Source: Verpa conica (taxonomy: Eukaryota; Ascomycota; Pezizomycetes; Pezizales; Morchellaceae). From it: a stretch of DNA of 64,000 bases. The stretch covers positions 124,001-188,000 of the forward strand of contig JAUFSD010000003.1 of assembly GCA_033030425.1 (NCBI GenBank). Direction: 5' to 3'. This document shows, piece after piece, positions 60,801-64,000 of this stretch. The stretch's first letter is position 1. Each line of letters starts with the position of its first letter. The notes below the pieces were generated by a model, which saw only the letters and a list, made by a program, of their open reading frames with translations, was not told the origin of the DNA and did not search any database. The translations under genes and the position numbers were made by a program.

Positions 60801-63584
60801 TTCGGGAGATGGGATACACCACAGCACAGTTTGGTGGATGATAAACCAACCGGTTTCGAGGAAGGAAGCGCAAAGGGTGATCCGGAGAGCTTTCAGCTAT
60901 GGCCCGGGAAGGACTACTCCAACCCCAGGGTGCAGGATTTCTATAACCTCGACAAACCCTATGAAGAGATGTATGATAGGACCAAAGTCCCTAGAATGCC
61001 ATGGCACGATATCCACATGCAGGTTGTAGGACAACCTGCCAGGGATCTGACAAGGCATTTCGTACAGCGATGGAATTATCTTCTGCGACAGCGCACCCCT
61101 AGTAGACCTACACCCGTGTTGCTCCCGCCACCAGATTTTACGGACGCAGAGTTACAGTCATTAGGCATTGATGGAACGTGTGAAGTCCAGATTCTTCGTT
61201 CCGCTTGCTCGTGGTCGTTGGGTACACCAAATACAACTGAAGCTAGTATCATGGCAGCATACATAAAGTCCATCGAGTTGTCCGACCACTTTGTATACAT
61301 CGAGAATCAGTTCTTCATCACCTCTACCGAATGGGGCGGCACTGTTATCGAGAACAAGATCGGTGATGCACTTGTAGAGAGGATCATCAGAGCCTACAGA
61401 AAAGACGAGGACTGGCGCGCAATCATCATCATCCCGCTCATGCCCGGTTTCCAGAACACTGTTGATGCACAGGACGGGACAAGTGTCAGACTGATCATGC
61501 AATGTCAATATCGTTCAATCTCACGCGGAGACCACTCAATTTTCGGAAAACTCCGAGCGCAAGGAATTGAGCCGGAGGAGTTTATTCAGTTTTATGGACT
61601 ACGGAATTGGGGCAAGATTGGGCCTGAGAAAGCGCTAGTCACCGAGCAATTGTATATTCACGCCAAGTGTATGGTCGTAGATGACCGCATTGCAATTATT
61701 GGTAGTGCAAACATCAACGAGCGATCTATGCTGGGTAATCGAGACAGTGAAGTGGCGGCAATTGTTAGGGATACCGATACGATTATGAGCACTATGGCTG
61801 GAAGGCCTTATAGGGTCGGAAGGTTTCCGCATACGCTGCGATTGCGGCTGATGAGGGAACATCTTGGAATGGATGTAGACGAAATAATGGCAAATGAGCA
61901 GATGGATGCTGAGATCCATCAAATGACAGAGAGCGATAAATGGCTGGCGGAGCAGGCGGCAAAAGCGGCGGCCGATAACGATAGCCTTTCAAACGAGTCA
62001 GCGGTGACAGAACCAGTACCTGAGGTCAAGCCCTGGGTTTCGAGTCCGTTGCCGGGTTTGACGAAGAGTAATATGACATTGAAAGAGGAGGCTGTGCTGC
62101 GGAGTGAGGAGTTGAGGAGTTTCAATCACGATGTAGATTGGGAGCAAGAGAATAATCCGAATATCAAGACGAGGAAGAAGGAGACCACCGATAATAGGAT
62201 TCATGGGAACGAAGCACATAATAAAGATCTGAAGGGGTATGGGTTTGATAAAATGAAGGAGAGAGAGGAGAAGGAAGAAACTACACGTGAGAAGGGCAAG
62301 CGAAAAGCATCTGCTTCATCCCGTGCTGAAGCTGGTATCACCTCACCTCGTAATGTCACCAGTCCTACACCTTCAAATCCCCAGAACTCGAACCGGACGT
62401 CCAGTAGAGGCTCCTCCTCAGGCGGACTAGGAAACGCAGGGCTCCCCCCTCCTCCTGGGCCAGGGAGAATGAATTCACAGGAATTAGGGCTCGCGCAGCT
62501 CTCTCAGCTTCCTCCGCTACCGGTGACGAGTGATCAAGACATTGGTGGCCCCTGCCTTATTAATCGTCCCGCAACATCATCTGGGGAGGGTTCCAACATT
62601 CCAGTACTTGAAGACCTTCAAATGCCCTCTGTTACACCGGACATGTTTGAAGACCCGCTCAACGACAGCTTCTACCTCGATATATGGCACACATGCGCTG
62701 TGAACAACACAAAACTATACCGACAGGTGTTCCGTTGCATGCCCGATAATGAAGTCAAGACATGGGCAGCATACAAAGAATACGCAGCCTACGGTGAGCG
62801 ATTTGCACAGAGCATGGGAATGGAAAAGTCTAAAATGCGGCGGCAGCAAGAGGCACAAGGAAAGACCGGCCCACCAGGTAGTTCTGAGATCCCTGGGATG
62901 CCCCAGTTTGGAGACAATCTTGGAGAGAAAGTCGCAAAGGACCTTGGTATCAAGTTGGACGGGAACAATAAGAATCTTGCGCAAGGGAACCTGAAAGACT
63001 GGACCACGCCACATGTTACAAGCCCAGAGGAACTTGAAAAGGTACGCCGGGATGACCCATCAAGCGAGAAGATCGAATTCCATCCACCACCGCACGTGCA
63101 GGATGAATACATCGGCAACAGACCACGAAGCACATCTCATGCTTCGTCGCGTTTGAACACGGCTGTTACTACTGCTACCACTAGCACTCTTGGGCCTGGT
63201 TCGAATTGCTCCAAGGACTCAATTAGCAAGCCAGATCCGAACCTGCTTCAATCCAACAACGGAAATAACATCAACTTCTCCTCAAACACAAACCTAAACG
63301 GCGGAATCGGGAGCACTAAGAGGAGGAGAAGAGGAACGACGAGGAGTAGTAGGAGAGATTTCCACGCGAGCGAGCCGTTATTGGATCGGGATACTGCAGA
63401 GAAACTTCTGAATATGACACAAGGACACTTGGTTATCTGGCCATACGAGTGGCTGGCGCGCGAGGAGGAGGGCGGTAACTGGCTGTACAGTATTGATCAG
63501 CTAGCACCAATTGAGATTTAGTAAGTACCCCCCGCATCGAAATTCGTATAATATCAAGAGACTAACAGGCGTTTTAGTGATTAA
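57822..63584 (+). CDS. SPO14: phospholipase D, PX-PH type (SPO14/PLD1)
   Basis: Hydrolyses phosphatidylcholine to phosphatidic acid and choline; in yeast Spo14 it is PIP2-dependent and serves sporulation and secretion. Exons 57822-60455, 60513-63520, 63578-63584 give 1882 residues ending PIEIYD; if the last intron stays in, translation stops at TAG 63519-63521 with 1880 residues ending PIEI. A disordered Ser/Gly-rich head (1-440) precedes a PX domain (about 448-690) with a poly-Thr insert, a PH domain (about 697-825; GKEGYLIIRSA, PKWFLVRHSYIVCVDS), then the catalytic halves: first HKD His955-Glu-Lys957-x4-Asp962 (HEKILVVDH) and second His1261-Ala-Lys1263-x4-Asp1268 (HAKCMVVDD), followed by GSANINERSMLGNRDSE. 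A Pro/Ser-rich insert lies between HKD2 and the conserved C-terminal region (DPLNDSFYLDIWHTCAVNNT; WPYEWLAREE). Confidence 0.95.
59557..59594 (+). repeat. ACT trinucleotide repeat (poly-Thr) in the PLD PX region
   Basis: A run of ACT codons interrupted by one ACA encodes about a dozen consecutive Thr in an insert of the PX domain. Being triplet-based, length change would keep frame. Confidence 0.8.
63521..63577 (+). other. terminal 57-nt intron of PLD overlapping a stop codon
   Basis: The donor GTAAGT begins at the G of the TAG that ends the long frame. It is followed by a perfect-looking branch word GACTAAC (from about 63560) and acceptor TTTTAG. Splicing yields TA-T GAT TAA, that is Tyr-Asp-stop. 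The strong signals make splicing likely. Confidence 0.7.
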
Positions 63585-64000
63585 AATACTTGTCTTGTCC
63601 TGTTTCTGATTTGCTGGTAGAGAAGTAATCTTATTTCTTTTATTGTTCTCATCTCTTTTGTGTCAGGGGTCAAAATTTTTGGCGGAGTTGTCTCTTTAAT
63701 TTTTTTTCCCTTTTTTCTTTTACGGGGATTATTGACCAAGACTACATACAATATTTTCCTGTCGTTTGCTATTGTTCTTTTGTATTATTCTTTTTTATTT
63801 TATTTCATTACACGCAGGGTTGTTAAATATCTTGTGGGATTTGTATGTTCTTTTCAGTTAGCAAGGATCACTCTTTATAGGAGGGTTAGTTTCTTTTGTA
63901 TTTTCTGTGTTTATTTATCCTGGCCTTATTTAGATATATGTGCCACTAAAGTTCTTGCCATTTTTTTTAGTGGGTTTGCCTTTAATTCCCTTTTTTGTGA
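63585..64000. other. 3' flank of the PLD gene
   Basis: T-rich sequence with repeated TTTTTT runs, consistent with the 3' untranslated region and termination area. No further gene begins before the window ends. Confidence 0.5.

Overview
This window looks like nuclear DNA of a filamentous ascomycete. The evidence is short GT-AG introns (mostly about 50-120 nt) with CTAAC/CTGAC-type branch points, eukaryotic core genes of fungal type (SNF1, OSH3, SPO14-type phospholipase D, ERV25, NCE102, LSB1/PIN3) and a fungal NACHT-ankyrin NLR. Only 18 genes occupy 64 kb. They are separated by long spacers, which with the NLR type suggests a Pezizomycete, perhaps truffle-like; that placement is an inference.

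Layout. 1-15 kb: an MFS monocarboxylate-type transporter (minus), an 11-zinc-knuckle CCHC protein (plus) flanked by diverged direct repeats, a NACHT-ankyrin NLR (minus), and an LSB1/PIN3-like SH3 protein (minus) divergent from SDHAF2 (plus, 15.3-16.3 kb). 16.3-21.5 kb: 5.2 kb with no recognisable gene. 21.5-35.6 kb is the gene-dense core: SNF1 kinase (minus), NCE102-type MARVEL protein (plus), complex I assembly factor NDUFAF2 (minus), a FAM210/DUF1279 mitochondrial protein (minus), a 949-residue orphan single-pass membrane protein (minus), a PEX22-like peroxin (minus) and p24 cargo receptor ERV25 (plus). 35.6-39.4 kb: a second gene-free stretch holding a long imperfect hairpin. 39.4-57.8 kb: a JEN1-like carboxylate transporter (plus) converging on an alpha/beta hydrolase (minus), a tail-anchored FHA protein (minus), the OSH3-type lipid-transfer protein with a FFAT motif (minus) and an ABZ2-like aminodeoxychorismate lyase (minus). 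57.8-63.6 kb: PX-PH phospholipase D (plus).

No operon-like organisation is expected. Themes that recur are mitochondrial assembly (SDHAF2, NDUFAF2, FAM210), lipid and membrane traffic (OSH3, PLD, ERV25, NCE102) and carbon use (SNF1, two carboxylate-type transporters); proximity here does not show a shared pathway. Gene models were built by hand: every exon chain keeps an open frame and totals a multiple of three. The most distinctive features are unusual exons (13 nt in the transporter; 25 nt carrying the Walker A motif of the NLR), introns that repeatedly split zinc knuckles at similar places, and a PLD intron whose donor overlaps a stop codon.
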